64,000 nt of DNA from contig SHLT01000002.1 of assembly GCA_004282875.1 (NCBI GenBank), forward strand, positions 1 to 64,000, written 5' to 3'. The notes beneath the pieces are model-generated. The model was not told the origin of the DNA, searched no databases, and worked only from the letters and a program-made list of their open reading frames with translations. Within the stretch, counting starts at the first letter, position 1. Every line of letters starts with the position of its first letter. The position numbers and the translations under genes were made by a program. The stretch is from Chromatiales bacterium. Its GTDB lineage: Bacteria > Pseudomonadota > Gammaproteobacteria > Steroidobacterales > Woeseiaceae. This document shows positions 44,238 to 53,023 of the stretch, in pieces.

Positions 44238-45590
44238 ATGGCATCCCCGAGATTTCGCGACACCGGCCGGTTTGTAGTCCGCGCCGCCCCAACCAAGACG
44301 TTCAAACCCTCCAACCTCAGGGACCTCATGCGCTGCCTCGATCCCGCGAGCAAGGTGCCGACCCCTATTCGCATTCGCGGTGCAGGAACAGCATCTACCG
44401 ACTGCAACGCCAACTCGTCCGGCACGATCGTCGATACCACCGGTCTCGACCGGATTATCAATATCGATGCCTATAATCACACGGTCAAGGTTGAAGCGGG
44501 CGTACGGCTGGGGGCCCTCGTGAACGCGCTGGCGGAGCAAGGCCTCGAGCTGGTCGGCAACCATGACCAGATGGAACGCACGGTCGGTGGTGCAATTGCA
44601 TCCCCATGCATCGGTGCGTGCATCGGCGAACAGGCTGCCTACCTGTCGACGCAGGTCATCAGCCTGAAAGTAGTGACGGCCGCGGGCCAGCTGATGACCG
44701 TCTCGGAGAAACAGAAACACCTGCTGAACGCGTTCCGCCTCAGTTACGGCTTGCTCGGGGTCATCTACGAAATAAGTTTGCGCGTTCGACCTATTGCGAC
44801 ATTTTCCGCCAGCCATCGCAGCCTGTCTGTCGATACCTTTGCTGACGTGGCCAGCCGCCTGGCAAGACGCGATGTCGGCCTCAAGTTCTATGTCATGCCT
44901 CATATCGACAGGGTTTACCTCGACCTGCGCCGCTATGAATCGGCGCCGGGCACCTCGTACGGCGCCGGGTGGAAAATCAAGGACTGGGGCGAGAGCACCG
45001 TGCTGCCGCACGTCTTCAAATCACTGAATCGCGTGCTGCCGATTCCATCCGTCAAATATCGGCTGATGGACAGCCTGACCGCTGCAACGCACGGCCTTGT
45101 CAATACGCGTCTCGTGCGCAATGGCAACAACGTGACAGCCACCGGCGCGCGCAAGCGCCGCAAGCCTCGCAACCTGCTCAAATCCACCTGGTGTTTTCCG
45201 GCGTCCGACTTCTCGGTCGTGATCAAGGCATACCGGGAGTTCTGTACCGATACGCTCGAACAGTCGGGCTATCGAACGGACTTGCCCGCCGTCGGCTATC
45301 GTATTGGCCAGGACGTTTCGTCGATCCTGTCGCCGTCATTCGATGAACCGCTTATCGCCTTGCAGACAACCTCGACGCAGGAAAAAGGCTGGGAAGACTT
45401 CATTATCGATCTTGCCCAATTCGCCGAAAACTGGGGAGGAACGCCGATATTCAGCGAATCCAGGGCCATACGCGCGGAGTACGGCAAGCAGATGTACACC
45501 AGCCGCCTCGATTTCTTCCGCAAGATGCGCCGCCAGCTCGACCCCCACGGACGCCTGCTCAACCCGTTCATGGCCCAGTATTTTCACTGA
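44238..45590 (+). CDS. FAD-linked oxidase (D-arabinono-lactone oxidase/GlcD-like), c-di-GMP riboswitch controlled
   Basis: ATG 44238 with GGAGG at 44228-44232 gives 450 residues; TTG starts at 44214 and 44235 are less likely. The FAD-binding PCMH domain (about 20-200) shows IRIRGAGTASTDCNANSSG, TVKVEAGVRLGALVNALAEQGLEL and GGAIASPCIG. The position of the flavin-linking His in aldonolactone oxidases is not His here, so FAD is probably non-covalent. The C-terminal domain ends with a lactone-oxidase-like RLDFFRKMRRQLDPHGRLLNPF. It may oxidise a sugar lactone or 2-hydroxy acid; substrate unknown. The riboswitch in its leader ties expression to c-di-GMP, linking it to biofilm or surface lifestyle. 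Confidence 0.85.
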   Translation: MASPRFRDTGRFVVRAAPTKTFKPSNLRDLMRCLDPASKVPTPIRIRGAGTASTDCNANSSGTIVDTTGLDRIINIDAYNHTVKVEAGVRLGALVNALAEQGLELVGNHDQMERTVGGAIASPCIGACIGEQAAYLSTQVISLKVVTAAGQLMTVSEKQKHLLNAFRLSYGLLGVIYEISLRVRPIATFSASHRSLSVDTFADVASRLARRDVGLKFYVMPHIDRVYLDLRRYESAPGTSYGAGWKIKDWGESTVLPHVFKSLNRVLPIPSVKYRLMDSLTAATHGLVNTRLVRNGNNVTATGARKRRKPRNLLKSTWCFPASDFSVVIKAYREFCTDTLEQSGYRTDLPAVGYRIGQDVSSILSPSFDEPLIALQTTSTQEKGWEDFIIDLAQFAENWGGTPIFSESRAIRAEYGKQMYTSRLDFFRKMRRQLDPHGRLLNPFMAQYFH

Positions 45591-45652
45591 GTTGTAACGA
45601 GACGTAACAAAACGGGCGTTTTGCGGCGCCAAGGCTAAAAATCACTGGATTT

Positions 45653-45691
45653 TATATATCGGACTGATATTATGCATCGCCCCGATATATA
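45653..45691. promoter_or_regulatory. Inverted-repeat operator upstream of the PadR gene
   Basis: TATATATCGG (45653-45662) and CCGATATATA (45682-45691) are perfect 10-bp inverted repeats with 19 nt between them, ending about 21 nt before GTG 45713. PadR-type repressors commonly bind their own promoter at such dyads. The AT-rich sequence between the arms (GATATTATGC) could hold the -10 region. Assignment to the adjacent PadR protein is inference. Confidence 0.7.
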
Positions 45692-45712
45692 GGCGGCCCC
45701 GGGCCGCCGGAT

Positions 45713-46264
45713 GTGATTGCAATGGATGTCAAAACCGTTTGCCTCGGCATGCTGACCGATGGGCCGGCCTCAGGCTATGACCTCAAGAAAGAATTCGAAT
45801 CGACCTTCGCGCACTTCTTCGCCGCGGGTTACGGGTCGATCTATCCCGCCTTGTCCCGGCTCTCGGAAGACGGCCTGTTGACGTGTGAGGAAATTCCGCA
45901 GGAAGGCAAACCCGACCGGAAGGTCTATTGCATCACCGACGAGGGCCGACAGGTTCTCCGCGATGCGCTGAAGAATACGAAGCCCTGCCACAAGATCCGC
46001 TCGGAGTTCCTGGCGACGATGTGTTTCGCGCATCTCATGGAACAGGAAGATATCCAGGCGGTGCTGGATCATCGCCTCGGCGATATTGCGAAGTACCAGG
46101 AATTGTTTCGAAGTATCGAACAGGACGGTTTGTGCGATTGGCCCCAGGGGGCGAAATTCGTCCTCGGGTTCGGCAAGGCCGTAGCGCGGGCAATGGAAAA
46201 CTATATTCAGGAAAACCGTCACATGCTGGTTGAGGAATCTGCAACAGAAGCGGCTGTCGGCTAA
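45713..46264 (+). CDS. PadR-family transcriptional regulator
   Basis: 183 residues from GTG 45713 (ATG 45722 is an alternative giving MDVKTVCLG). An N-terminal winged helix (about 5-80) carries the PadR core: LGMLTDGPASGYDLKKEFE, GSIYPALSRLSEDGLL, and KVYCITDEGRQVLRDAL. A helical C-terminal dimerisation region of the PadR_C4 type follows (about 95-165). It is 16 nt upstream of an RND adaptor gene, the classical arrangement for a repressor relieved by an efflux substrate. The inverted repeat upstream is its likely operator. Confidence 0.9.
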   Translation: MIAMDVKTVCLGMLTDGPASGYDLKKEFESTFAHFFAAGYGSIYPALSRLSEDGLLTCEEIPQEGKPDRKVYCITDEGRQVLRDALKNTKPCHKIRSEFLATMCFAHLMEQEDIQAVLDHRLGDIAKYQELFRSIEQDGLCDWPQGAKFVLGFGKAVARAMENYIQENRHMLVEESATEAAVG

Positions 46265-46280
46265 CAAGGAAATTTTGAAA

Positions 46281-47408
46281 ATGGCATTGGGCAATCTAAA
46301 GCGTTACAAATCCTGGTTTCTGTCTGGCGGGATCATCGCCGTGGTCGCGTTGTGGCTGCTGTCGGGACAGATTGGTGGCAGCGAAGAGACCGGGGAAGCA
46401 ACTGACGTAACTGCCGTTGCGGCGGCCAGAGATGCCGTGCGCGTTCGTACGCAATCAGCCGAGGAGGTCATGCGCACTATTGTCGTCAATGGCAAGACGG
46501 CACCGGCACGTATCGTCAACCTCGCCGCCGAAACCGACGGCCGCGTGGAGTATGTCGGCGCCGAACGAGGCGCAAGCCTTGAGCGCGGTGATCTGATCGT
46601 GCGTCTCGACAAGCGCGATCGTAACGCGCGGCTCGCACAGGCGGAGGCGACACTGAAGCAGCGCGAAGTCGAATTCGATGCAAGGTCGCGATTGAAATCA
46701 GACAGCTATGTCTCGGAAGCGCAGCTGCAGGAGGCTGTTGCGTTGCTTGAGACCGCGCGTGCCGAAGTAACTCGTGCAGAGCTCGACCTTACCTACATGA
46801 GAGTTCGCGCACCGTTTGCTGGCGCACTTCAGGCGCGCATGGTCGAAATTGGCGACTTCGTGAAACGTGGCGACCCAATAGCGACCTATGTCGACAATCG
46901 CAGCATCATCGTCAGTGCCAACCTCTCCGAGTTCGACGCGAAATACGTCAACGTCGACGACCCGGCTGAAGCCCGGCTCGCCACTGGCGAAACGGTGCGT
47001 GGCCGGATTCGCTACGTTGCGCCTGTCGCCGATGAAGCGACCCGCACGTTCGCGGTCGAGCTCGAAGTCGACAATGCGGAAGGCCTGCTCCGCGCCGGTG
47101 GCACAGCAGAGCTGCGTATTCCGGCCGAAGCCGTATTTGCGCACCGGGTGTCGCCTTCCCTGCTGACGCTCGACGACGCCGGCAATGTCGGCATCAAGAT
47201 TATCAATGACCGCGGTGAGGTCGAGTTTGTCGTCGCCGATGTGGCCCTGTCCACGAGCAATGGCGTCTGGCTCGCGGGGCTTCCCGTGACGGCAACGATT
47301 ATTACCGTTGGCCAGGGCTACGTGGCCAGTGGCGCCACCGTCGACGCGGTGCCTGAGAGCGATGCCGAGACCGCCGTTGCCATCAAGGGGCCGGAGGACG
47401 CCGACTAA
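46281..47408 (+). CDS. RND efflux periplasmic adaptor (membrane fusion protein)
   Basis: ATG 46281 with AAGGA 10 nt upstream gives 375 residues. An uncleaved N-terminal membrane helix (WFLSGGIIAVVALWLLSGQI) anchors it. Then come the lipoyl half-motif (ETDGRVEYVGAERGASLERGDLIVRLD), a helical hairpin (about 120-180) and the returning lipoyl half RVRAPFAGALQARMVEIGDFVKRG. A beta-barrel and membrane-proximal domain complete it. It bridges the inner-membrane pump to an outer-membrane channel. Its TAA stop shares one base with the RND ATG (TAATG), so the stoichiometric pair is translationally coupled. Confidence 0.92.
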   Translation: MALGNLKRYKSWFLSGGIIAVVALWLLSGQIGGSEETGEATDVTAVAAARDAVRVRTQSAEEVMRTIVVNGKTAPARIVNLAAETDGRVEYVGAERGASLERGDLIVRLDKRDRNARLAQAEATLKQREVEFDARSRLKSDSYVSEAQLQEAVALLETARAEVTRAELDLTYMRVRAPFAGALQARMVEIGDFVKRGDPIATYVDNRSIIVSANLSEFDAKYVNVDDPAEARLATGETVRGRIRYVAPVADEATRTFAVELEVDNAEGLLRAGGTAELRIPAEAVFAHRVSPSLLTLDDAGNVGIKIINDRGEVEFVVADVALSTSNGVWLAGLPVTATIITVGQGYVASGATVDAVPESDAETAVAIKGPEDAD

Positions 47409-50400
47409 TGAACGTGATCGATCTGGCGATGCGGCGGTCCAGGACCGTCGTGCTGTCCTTGCTGGTCGTTCTGATTGGCGGCGTAATCGCCTATACCACG
47501 ATCCCGAAGGAAGCCGAGCCCGACATCGAGATCCCGGTCATTTACGTCAGCGTCGAGCACGACGGTATTTCCCCGGAAGACTCGGAGCGCCTGCTCGTCC
47601 GCCCGATGGAGCAGGAACTGCGTTCCATCGAGGGCGTCAAGGAAATGACCGCCAGAGCGTATGAGGGCGGCGCGAATGTGCAGCTCGAGTTCGACGCAGG
47701 CATCGACACCAAGCAGGCGTTGCAGGACGTGCGTGAAAAAGTCGACCTGGCGCAAGCGAAACTTCCCGGCGACACCGATGAGCCTACAGTGCATGAAGTC
47801 AAGATGTCGCGCTTCGATCCGATGCTCGTACTCAATCTCGCGGGCGACGTCCCCGAGCGCACACTCACCACGATAGCCAGGAACCTGAAGGAGAAACTGG
47901 AGGCGCTCTCCGGGGTCCTCGAGGTCAATCTCGTCGGCACTCGCGAAGAGCTCATGGAAGTGGTGGTCGATCCGCTCGCAATGGAAAGCTACGGCCTCGA
48001 TCAGGCGCAGATCATCCAGTTCGTCAGTCGCAATAATCGTCTTGTTGCAGCGGGTGCTCTGCATGCCAGCGAAGGGCGATTTCCGGTCAAGGTGCCGGGT
48101 GTTTTCGAAAGTGCCGACGATGTTCTCGACATGCCGATCAAGGCCGTCGGCGAGCGCGTGGTGCATTTCAAGGACATCGCGCAGGTAAGACGCACCTACA
48201 AGGATGCCGAAAGCGTCGCCCGCCTGAACGGCAAGTCCGCGCTCGCGATAGAAGTCATCCAGCGATCGCGCGCCAACGTCATCGATACGATCGCCGAGGT
48301 CAATGCGATCATTGACGAGGAGCGCGCCTACTGGCCTGCGGACATCGAGATCGTCGCATCGCGTGACAAGTCCAAAGATGTAAACGACATGCTGTCCGAA
48401 TTGCAGAACAACGTGATTGCCGCCGTCCTGCTCGTGTTCGTGGTGATCATCGGTATTCTCGGGATCCGCTCGGCGCTGCTGGTCGGTGTTGCGATTCCCG
48501 GCAGCTTCCTGATGGGCATTCTCCTGATCGGGTCATTCGGCGTCACGATCAACATGATGGTGCTGTTTGCGCTAATCATGGCGGTGGGCATGCTCGTGGA
48601 CGGGGCCATTGTGGTCACCGAAATGGCCGACCGCCGCATGGCTGAAGGCGACTCCCGGCACGACGCCTATTCGCGGGCAGCGGTCCGCATGTCCCTGCCG
48701 ATCATTGCTTCGACCTGCACGACGCTCGCCGCATTCGTGCCACTCGCCCTGTGGCCGGGGACATCGGGCGAATTCATGAAGTACCTGCCCATAACGCTGA
48801 TCGCGGTGTTGTCGGCATCGCTGTTTATGGCCCTGCTGTTCGTACCGACGCTGGGAGCAATCTTCGGGCGCACCGGTGCGAACACCGCGGAGGCCAGGCG
48901 CAATCTCGCAGCCGCAGAAACAGGCGACCTCGACGAGGTCACGGGCCTGACGGGACGCTACATCCAGTTCCTGAAAAGGACGCTGCGGCGGCCATGGCTG
49001 AATGTCGCCGCTGTGACGGGGCTTCTCATTGGCGTCTACGCAGCGTTCTTCATCTTCGGCAAAGGCGTCGAATATTTCCCCGATGTCGAGCAACCGTTCG
49101 GCATGGTAGATATTCGTGCACGTGGCGATCTCTCGACCGCTGAGCGCGACCTGCTTGTCGGCCAGGTCGAGGAACGCGTGCTCGGCATGCCGGAGATCGA
49201 GTTTCTCTATGCCAAGACCGGCGCGAGCGACCAGGGGGCCGAGGACCAAATCGGCACGTTGACGCTCAACTACGTCGACTGGAGCAAGCGGCGGCCGGCC
49301 GACGAGATCCTCGCCGAGATTCGCGAGCGCACCAGGGACCTGGTCGGCATTCGCATCGAGACGCGAAAGCCGGATCCCGGGCCGCCCCTCGGTAAGCCGA
49401 TTCGCATCGAATTCTCGTCGCGATTTCCCGAACAGCTGGACAATGCAGTCGACCGTGTGCGTTCGCACATGGAAGCCAACGCCTCGGTCGTGAATATCGA
49501 GGACAGTCGTCCCTTGCCCGGAATCGAATGGCAGATCCAGGTCGACCGTGCAGAAGCCGCGCGCTTCGGCGCCGACATTTCGCTGGTCGGTGCCATGGTG
49601 CAGCTCGTGACAAACGGCATCAAGATTGGTGAATACCGGCCGGATGACAGCGACGATGAAATCGATATACGCGTGCGCTATCCCGCCGCCAGCCGCAGCC
49701 TTTCGCAGATCGATGAACTCAGGATTCCGACCGAACAGGGTCTCGTCCCGATCAGTACGTTTATCGAGCGTGTGCCTGCGCAGAAAGTCAGCACGATCAA
49801 GCGCACCGATATGCGACGCACACTGGCCATTGATGCCGACGTCGCGGCAGGGGTCCTGGTTAACGACATCGTGAGCGAACTGAAGGCCGAAGTGCCGTCG
49901 CTGGGCGTTGATCCCCGTGTCAGCTGGTCGTTCCGGGGCAGCACCGAAGACCAGCAGGAAGACATGGACTTTCTTGCGCGCGCAATGCTCATGGCCCTTG
50001 CCATCATGGCCATCATCCTCGTCACGCAGTTCAACAGCATTTACCAGGCCGGACTGATCCTGACGGCGGTTCTGTTTTCCACGGGCGGCGTCCTGCTCGG
50101 CCACCTGCTCATGGGCAAGCCGTTTGGCGTCATCATGAGCAGCGTGGGCGTCATCACTCTGGCCGGCATCGTAGTTAATAACAACATCGTCTTTATCGAT
50201 ACCTACAATGTGCTTCGCAGCCGCGGCGATCAGCCATTCGACGCAATTCTCCGAACCTGCGCTATCCGTCTGCGGCCCGTGCTGCTCACAACGGTAACGA
50301 CCATTGTCGGCCTGATGCCCATGGTTCTCGGCGTCAATATCAATCTGATCGATCGCGACGTATCGATCGGGGCTCCCAGCTCGCAGTGGTGGACCCAACT

Positions 50401-50551
50401 CGCGTCGTCCGTCGCGGGCGGCCTCGCCTTTGCCACGCTTCTGACCCTGCTGCTGACGCCAAGTCTGCTGATGGTCCAGGCCAACGTGATACGCCGCTGG
50501 CGAGAGCGGCGCTCGCTGCAGCCCAACCCGCCGGCATCGTCAACGACCTGA
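47408..50551 (+). CDS. RND efflux transporter permease (AcrB/HAE-type)
   Basis: 1047 residues, full length. Twelve membrane helices in two halves with two large periplasmic loops. The start MNVIDLAMRRSRTVVLSLLVVLIGG is the usual TM1; the loop begins EAEPDIEIPVIYVSV. The TM4 proton-relay region reads MAVGMLVDGAIVVTEMADRRM, with one Asp where AcrB has a DD pair. The second half has GVITLAGIVVNNNIVFIDTYN and RLRPVLLTTVTTIVGLMPM. It exports drugs or other hydrophobic compounds with proton import. Controlled by the PadR gene upstream; no OMF gene is present in the operon. Confidence 0.92.
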   Translation: MNVIDLAMRRSRTVVLSLLVVLIGGVIAYTTIPKEAEPDIEIPVIYVSVEHDGISPEDSERLLVRPMEQELRSIEGVKEMTARAYEGGANVQLEFDAGIDTKQALQDVREKVDLAQAKLPGDTDEPTVHEVKMSRFDPMLVLNLAGDVPERTLTTIARNLKEKLEALSGVLEVNLVGTREELMEVVVDPLAMESYGLDQAQIIQFVSRNNRLVAAGALHASEGRFPVKVPGVFESADDVLDMPIKAVGERVVHFKDIAQVRRTYKDAESVARLNGKSALAIEVIQRSRANVIDTIAEVNAIIDEERAYWPADIEIVASRDKSKDVNDMLSELQNNVIAAVLLVFVVIIGILGIRSALLVGVAIPGSFLMGILLIGSFGVTINMMVLFALIMAVGMLVDGAIVVTEMADRRMAEGDSRHDAYSRAAVRMSLPIIASTCTTLAAFVPLALWPGTSGEFMKYLPITLIAVLSASLFMALLFVPTLGAIFGRTGANTAEARRNLAAAETGDLDEVTGLTGRYIQFLKRTLRRPWLNVAAVTGLLIGVYAAFFIFGKGVEYFPDVEQPFGMVDIRARGDLSTAERDLLVGQVEERVLGMPEIEFLYAKTGASDQGAEDQIGTLTLNYVDWSKRRPADEILAEIRERTRDLVGIRIETRKPDPGPPLGKPIRIEFSSRFPEQLDNAVDRVRSHMEANASVVNIEDSRPLPGIEWQIQVDRAEAARFGADISLVGAMVQLVTNGIKIGEYRPDDSDDEIDIRVRYPAASRSLSQIDELRIPTEQGLVPISTFIERVPAQKVSTIKRTDMRRTLAIDADVAAGVLVNDIVSELKAEVPSLGVDPRVSWSFRGSTEDQQEDMDFLARAMLMALAIMAIILVTQFNSIYQAGLILTAVLFSTGGVLLGHLLMGKPFGVIMSSVGVITLAGIVVNNNIVFIDTYNVLRSRGDQPFDAILRTCAIRLRPVLLTTVTTIVGLMPMVLGVNINLIDRDVSIGAPSSQWWTQLASSVAGGLAFATLLTLLLTPSLLMVQANVIRRWRERRSLQPNPPASSTT

Positions 50552-50770
50552 GCGCCGCTGCGGGTGAAACTAAACGGCAAATAATCAATCCAAATTGCTG
50601 TCTCGTGCATCTAAGAGTCAAGAAGAGGCGATTTTGCGACTTCGACGAGCGTAACTCTTTGATTTTTCAATGGGTGCCTTCACTCCAGCAAAACTGTGAA
50701 GTCCCGGGTTGCGTTATACCGAACTAGTGTTATACTTCACTACAACACTATATAAGACGGTCTGGGGATC
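50552..50770. promoter_or_regulatory. Intergenic promoter region of the second RND operon
   Basis: 219 bp without a gene. TTGCGT (50709-50714) and TATACT (50731-50736), 16 bp apart, form a plausible sigma-70 promoter. An inverted repeat TAGTGTT (50725-50731)/AACACTA (50744-50750) overlaps the -10 box and could be a repressor site. No regulator gene adjoins it except the PadR gene 4.5 kb upstream; the dyad differs from the PadR-proximal one. Confidence 0.6.
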
Positions 50771-51850
50771 ATGAAAGCCACGACATCGATCATCGCGACA
50801 CTGACACTCGCTGCATCTGCCGCCCTGCTGGCCGCTTGCGGCTCGGGCGAGGCCAGTGTGACGGACGCAGAAACCATTCAGGCGGCAACCCCGGTACCGG
50901 TCGAGGTCGCGCAGCCGTATCGCACCGACATCTTTGCCAAGTACGCCGCTACCGCGACCATTGCCTCCGATGCCGATGCGCCGGTCGTCGCCCGCGTGCC
51001 GGGCGAGGTTGTCGAGCTCCTGGTCGAGGAAGGTGATCTCGTCGTTGCGGGCCAGGTACTGGCGCGCCTTGACGGCGAACGTTTGCGGCTCGAAATGCTC
51101 GCGGCCAAGGCCAACCTGGACCGCGCGCGTACAGAATACGAGCGGAACATCGATCTGAACGAACGTGGCCTGATCAGTGCGACGATGTTCGACAGCCTGC
51201 AGTACGACCTGGAAGCACTCGAGGCGCTGTACGAACTCAAGAAGCTGACGTACGACTACTCGAAGATCCGCGCACCGATTAACGGCATCGTTGCCGCGCG
51301 TGAAATCAAGCCCGGACAGAACCTCAACATTAACGACGTTGCCTTTCGTATCACCGATACCAAGGAGCTGCTGGCCTACCTGCAGATTCCGCAGTCCGAA
51401 CTTTCGAAGTTTGCCGTTGGCCACACGGCCGACATCGAGGTTGCATCGATGCCTGGCATGCTTTTCCCGGCGACGATCGAGCGCATCAGCCCGACGATTG
51501 ATACGCGTAACGGAACCTTCCGTGCGACGGCTATTATCGACAACGCTGGCGGGGAGTTGGCTCCCGGTATGTTCGCGCGCTTCACGATTTCCTATGAGCA
51601 GCACAAGAACGCGCTTGTAATACCGGCCGCAGCACTGCTTGCCGAGGACGAAGAAAACACGGTGTATGTCGTGAGTGATGGTAAAGTCACGCGGCGTGCG
51701 ATCCAGGTCGGCATCGAGGCTGACGGCAATGTCGAAATTCTCGACGGTTTGAGCGAGGACGAAGTCATCGTCGTTGTTGGTCACTCGGGCTTGCGCACCG
51801 GCAGCAAGGTTCTCGCAAGCAACAAAACCCAGGACCGTTACACGGGCTGA
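50771..51850 (+). CDS. RND adaptor lipoprotein (first of two)
   Basis: 359 residues with a lipoprotein signal (LTLAASAALLAACGS, lipidated Cys about 23). The adaptor fold follows: lipoyl half ARVPGEVVELLVEEGDLVVAGQVLARLDGERL, a helical hairpin (about 110-165), the returning half KIRAPINGIVAAREIKPGQN, a beta-barrel (about 200-275) and the membrane-proximal domain. It is the first gene of adaptor-adaptor-RND-RND. The second adaptor is a clear paralogue in the same order of blocks, pointing to duplication. Gly at +2 after the Cys would suggest outer-membrane sorting, but in adaptors the inner membrane is usual. Confidence 0.92.
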   Translation: MKATTSIIATLTLAASAALLAACGSGEASVTDAETIQAATPVPVEVAQPYRTDIFAKYAATATIASDADAPVVARVPGEVVELLVEEGDLVVAGQVLARLDGERLRLEMLAAKANLDRARTEYERNIDLNERGLISATMFDSLQYDLEALEALYELKKLTYDYSKIRAPINGIVAAREIKPGQNLNINDVAFRITDTKELLAYLQIPQSELSKFAVGHTADIEVASMPGMLFPATIERISPTIDTRNGTFRATAIIDNAGGELAPGMFARFTISYEQHKNALVIPAAALLAEDEENTVYVVSDGKVTRRAIQVGIEADGNVEILDGLSEDEVIVVVGHSGLRTGSKVLASNKTQDRYTG

Positions 51851-51904
51851 CGCGCACCGCGCTCACAGCGCCGCTCGTCTGGCGCAATGCATAAGGGAGG
51901 ATTC

Positions 51905-53023
51905 ATGAGGCTGCATCGCACTAGCTTGGCGGCGTTTGCGTGTGTCTTGCTGCTGAGCGCTTGCCAGCAAGGCAACGAAGAAGAAAAAACCGAAGAGGAA
52001 GAAACTCCGCCAATTCCTGTTGAAACAAGCAATCCTGTGCGCGGCGACGTGCTTGCTATCTATTCCGGCACGGCACCGATCGAAGCATTTGCCGAAGCCG
52101 ATGTCATTGCCAAAGTCGAAGGTGAGGTTCGCGAAGTTCTCGTCGAGGAGGGAGACGATGTCAGCTCAGGCCAGGTCATTGCCCGACTCGACGGCGACCG
52201 CCTGCGTCTCGAACTTAGCGAGTCAGGCGCGCGCTTGCGCAAGATGGAGCGCGATTATGAGCGCAACAAGGACCTGCGCGGCAAGGGCCTGTTGTCCGAG
52301 GGCGACTTCGAGAAACTCCAATACGATCTTGAAGCCCTGAAGGCATCTTATAACCTGGCCAGCCTGGAACTGGACTACACGCAGATTCGCGCACCGATTG
52401 ACGGCGTTATCTCGGAACGGTACATCAAGCTGGGCAATACCATCAGCGTTGGTGATCCGGTCTACCGCGTGACCAATTTCGACCCCCTGGTTGCCTATCT
52501 GCACGTACCTGAGCGCGAGTATCGGCGAATCGAACCGGGCCAGCCCGTCGGTCTCGACGTCGATGCGCTGGACGGTCCGCCCATTATCGCCGCGGTGACT
52601 CGCGTGAGCCCCGTGGTCGACCCGGCCACGGGCACCTTCAAGATTACGATCGAGATTAGCGACGAGCAGCGCCGCATCAAGCCCGGCATGTTTGCCCGCA
52701 TTGGCGTCGTCTACGACACACACGTCAATGCATTGCAGGTGCCGCGCAGTGCGCTGGTTGAGGATCTCGGTGAAACCAGCGTATTCATCGTCGAAGACAA
52801 TGTTGCTGTCCGTCGCGCCGTGGAAATCGGCATCAGCGATCGGGGCATGGTCGAAATCACCAGCGGCCTGAACGACGATGACGAAGTCATCACCGTAGGC
52901 CAGGTGGGCCTCCAGCCGGATTCGCGCGTAGAGGTCATCAATGATGCCGAGACCAGCGTCGCAGACGCTAAGCCGGCCGCAGGCGATACAGCAGAGGAAG
53001 GCAGCAATGCGACGACTGATTGA
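51905..53023 (+). CDS. RND adaptor lipoprotein (second of two)
   Basis: ATG 51905 is preceded by GGGAGG (51895-51900). The 372-residue protein has a lipoprotein signal (SLAAFACVLLLSACQQ) and a highly acidic linker (NEEEKTEEEETPP). The lipoyl halves are AKVEGEVREVLVEEGDDVSSGQVIARLDGDRL and QIRAPIDGVISERYIKLGN, nearly the same as in the preceding gene. The last 17 nt overlap the following RND gene. Two different adaptors may form a mixed hexamer or serve one pump each. Confidence 0.92.
   Translation: MRLHRTSLAAFACVLLLSACQQGNEEEKTEEEETPPIPVETSNPVRGDVLAIYSGTAPIEAFAEADVIAKVEGEVREVLVEEGDDVSSGQVIARLDGDRLRLELSESGARLRKMERDYERNKDLRGKGLLSEGDFEKLQYDLEALKASYNLASLELDYTQIRAPIDGVISERYIKLGNTISVGDPVYRVTNFDPLVAYLHVPEREYRRIEPGQPVGLDVDALDGPPIIAAVTRVSPVVDPATGTFKITIEISDEQRRIKPGMFARIGVVYDTHVNALQVPRSALVEDLGETSVFIVEDNVAVRRAVEIGISDRGMVEITSGLNDDDEVITVGQVGLQPDSRVEVINDAETSVADAKPAAGDTAEEGSNATTD

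Noticed and set aside
44060..44476. 138-codon plus-strand frame over the riboswitch
   Set aside because: It crosses the aptamer and the start of the FAD-oxidase gene in another frame and lacks an SD.
48572..50398. 608-codon open frame on the minus strand
   Set aside because: It lies wholly antisense to the first RND pump, has no domain, no SD and an amino-acid composition typical of a GC-rich shadow frame.
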